From contig JAFGHN010000199.1 in NCBI GenBank assembly GCA_016930115.1, positions 1-6,466 of the forward strand: 6,466 bases of DNA. Reading direction: 5' to 3'. A model generated the notes under the pieces. The model did not search any database, was not told the origin of the DNA, and saw nothing but the letters and a program-made list of their open reading frames with translations. The DNA comes from Spirochaetales bacterium (GTDB lineage Bacteria > Spirochaetota > Spirochaetia > ARS1246). Positions within the stretch are counted from its first letter, which is position 1, and each line of letters begins with the position of its first letter. Positions 5,596 through 6,466 of this stretch are shown here, piece by piece. The translations under genes and the position numbers were made by a program.

Positions 5596-6466
5596 TCACC
5601 TTCGTATCACCGCGTCGAATCGGCATACTTCAAAACAGCGGCCGCATTTGATGCATTCGGCCTGATTGATGATATGGGGCTCCTTGCGTTCACCTGATAT
5701 ACAGCTCGCGGGACAGTTGCGTGCGCACATAGTGCAGCCCACGCACTTTTCGGGATCGATTTCATAATAGACAAGAGACTTACACTTGTGGGACGGGCAC
5801 TTCTTTTCGATGACATGAGCCTCGTATTCATCGCGGAAGCGCCGCAGCGTGCTCAACACCGGATTTGGGGCAGCACGGCCAAGGCCGCACAGAGAGGTTT
5901 TCTGCACGAGCAGCGCCAACCGTTCAAGCTTATCGAGATCTTCCGGAACCCCCTTTCCCCGGGTAATGCGTTCCAGGATTTCAAGCATACGTTTGGTGCC
6001 TTCCCTGCAGGGCGTGCATTTCCCGCAGGATTCATCCTGGCAGAAAGCCATGTAGAATTTGGCGACGTCAACCATGCAATCGTCCTCGTCGAGGACGATC
6101 ATACCGCCGCTTCCCATGATGGAACCCAGCTTGCCGAGAGTGTCGAAGTCGATCGGTGTATCCATCAGGTCCGCCGGGATCATGCCGCCGGCGGGGCCTC
6201 CTGTCTGTATCGCCTTCAGTTTCTTGTTCCCCGGTATCCCGCCGCCGATATCGAAAATGACCTCCCGCAGCGTCATACCCATGGGCGCTTCAACAAGCCC
6301 CGTGTGAGCGACTTTGCCCGCCAGGGCGAACACCTTTGTGCCGCCTGAGTTTTCACTACCCATAGACCGGAACCATTCACTGCCGTATACCAGGATGGCA
6401 GCGACGTTGGCGAAGGTTTCCACGTTGTTAATCACCGTCGGCTTACCCCAGAGGCCGCTTTCAGAC
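5596..6466 (-). CDS. hydB: NuoF-like NADH-binding subunit of [FeFe]-hydrogenase (HydB/HndC), 5' end missing
   Basis: The visible 289 residues are the C-terminal part; the N-terminal portion, including the FMN/NADH-binding core, lies beyond the right edge. The first codons read [20 protein letters not shown], a hallmark of NuoF/HydB, so the GTG at 6435 is internal and not the start. Next comes the [15 protein letters not shown] motif, whose three Cys (codons near 6027-6009) together with the Cys of SLCGLG (near 5889) bind a [4Fe-4S] cluster. The C-terminal extension has CPSHKC followed by two ferredoxin-type [4Fe-4S] motifs, [11 protein letters not shown] (near 5745-5715) and [11 protein letters not shown] (near 5655-5625). 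This extension is absent from plain complex I NuoF and marks the hydrogenase or formate-dehydrogenase diaphorase type. The protein would exchange electrons with NAD(H) and pass them to HydA and HydC. Its last codons carry the hydA ribosome site. Confidence 0.93.
   Translation of the reverse strand, partial: SESGLWGKPTVINNVETFANVAAILVYGSEWFRSMGSENSGGTKVFALAGKVAHTGLVEAPMGMTLREVIFDIGGGIPGNKKLKAIQTGGPAGGMIPADLMDTPIDFDTLGKLGSIMGSGGMIVLDEDDCMVDVAKFYMAFCQDESCGKCTPCREGTKRMLEILERITRGKGVPEDLDKLERLALLVQKTSLCGLGRAAPNPVLSTLRRFRDEYEAHVIEKKCPSHKCKSLVYYEIDPEKCVGCTMCARNCPASCISGERKEPHIINQAECIKCGRCFEVCRFDAVIRR

Noticed and set aside
5591..5626. Upstream in-frame start of hydA, giving 12 extra residues
   Set aside because: It would overlap hydB by 31 bases, and the extra residues ([12 protein letters not shown]) do not look like the family N terminus. 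ATG 5590 has a good ribosome site.
4721..5665. Long open frame on the plus strand (314 codons) opposite hydA
   Set aside because: hydA on the minus strand is unambiguous with all its cluster motifs; the antisense product has no recognisable motif or ribosome site.
5788..6348. Plus-strand open frame of 186 codons opposite hydB
   Set aside because: It lies antisense to intact NuoF/HydB motifs and has no family resemblance.

Overview
This 6.5-kb piece looks like a chromosomal segment from a strictly anaerobic, moderately GC-rich bacterium. The evidence is a multi-subunit NAD-linked [FeFe]-hydrogenase, which is oxygen-sensitive, and a DUF362-type protein. A fermentative, syntrophic or sulfate-reducing lineage such as a Desulfobacterota relative would fit, but nothing in the sequence fixes the taxonomy.

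Layout. A DUF362-family gene on the minus strand runs off the left edge (1-224). Its promoter region faces a plus-strand GNAT acetyltransferase of the phosphinothricin/methionine-sulfoximine type (353-865), followed by a small cupin gene (912-1301). A 111-bp gap then leads into a plus-strand pterin cluster: a PTR1/FolM-like short-chain reductase (1413-2156), dihydroneopterin aldolase FolB (2146-2526) and GTP cyclohydrolase I FolE (2682-3248). Between folB and folE lies a 125-bp element bounded by perfect 22-bp inverted repeats. It is flanked by two copies of a 9-bp sequence that contains the Shine-Dalgarno motif, which looks like insertion of a small non-autonomous element. Only 24 bp past folE, convergent genes on the minus strand encode an [FeFe]-hydrogenase. 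In transcription order these are a NuoF-like HydB (cut by the right edge), the catalytic HydA (3821-5590) and a NuoE-like HydC (3273-3821).

Function. FolE makes 7,8-dihydroneopterin triphosphate from GTP, FolB acts on dihydroneopterin, and the reductase carries the Asp-Tyr-Lys triad of pteridine reductases. Together they could supply a reduced pterin (tetrahydrofolate precursor or tetrahydromonapterin type). HydB, HydA and HydC together match the trimeric group A3 hydrogenases, which couple NAD(H), usually with ferredoxin, to H2. The hydrogenase genes are tightly packed: 5 bp between hydB and hydA, and a 1-bp stop/start overlap between hydA and hydC.

The points most worth a second look are the inverted-repeat element that splits folB from folE, the HydA L1 motif reading TSCSPGW instead of TSCCPGW, and the compact reductase-folB-folE set. 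I see no phage, CRISPR, tRNA or rRNA sequence and no clearly new multi-gene system. No gene-free stretch exceeds 300 bp.
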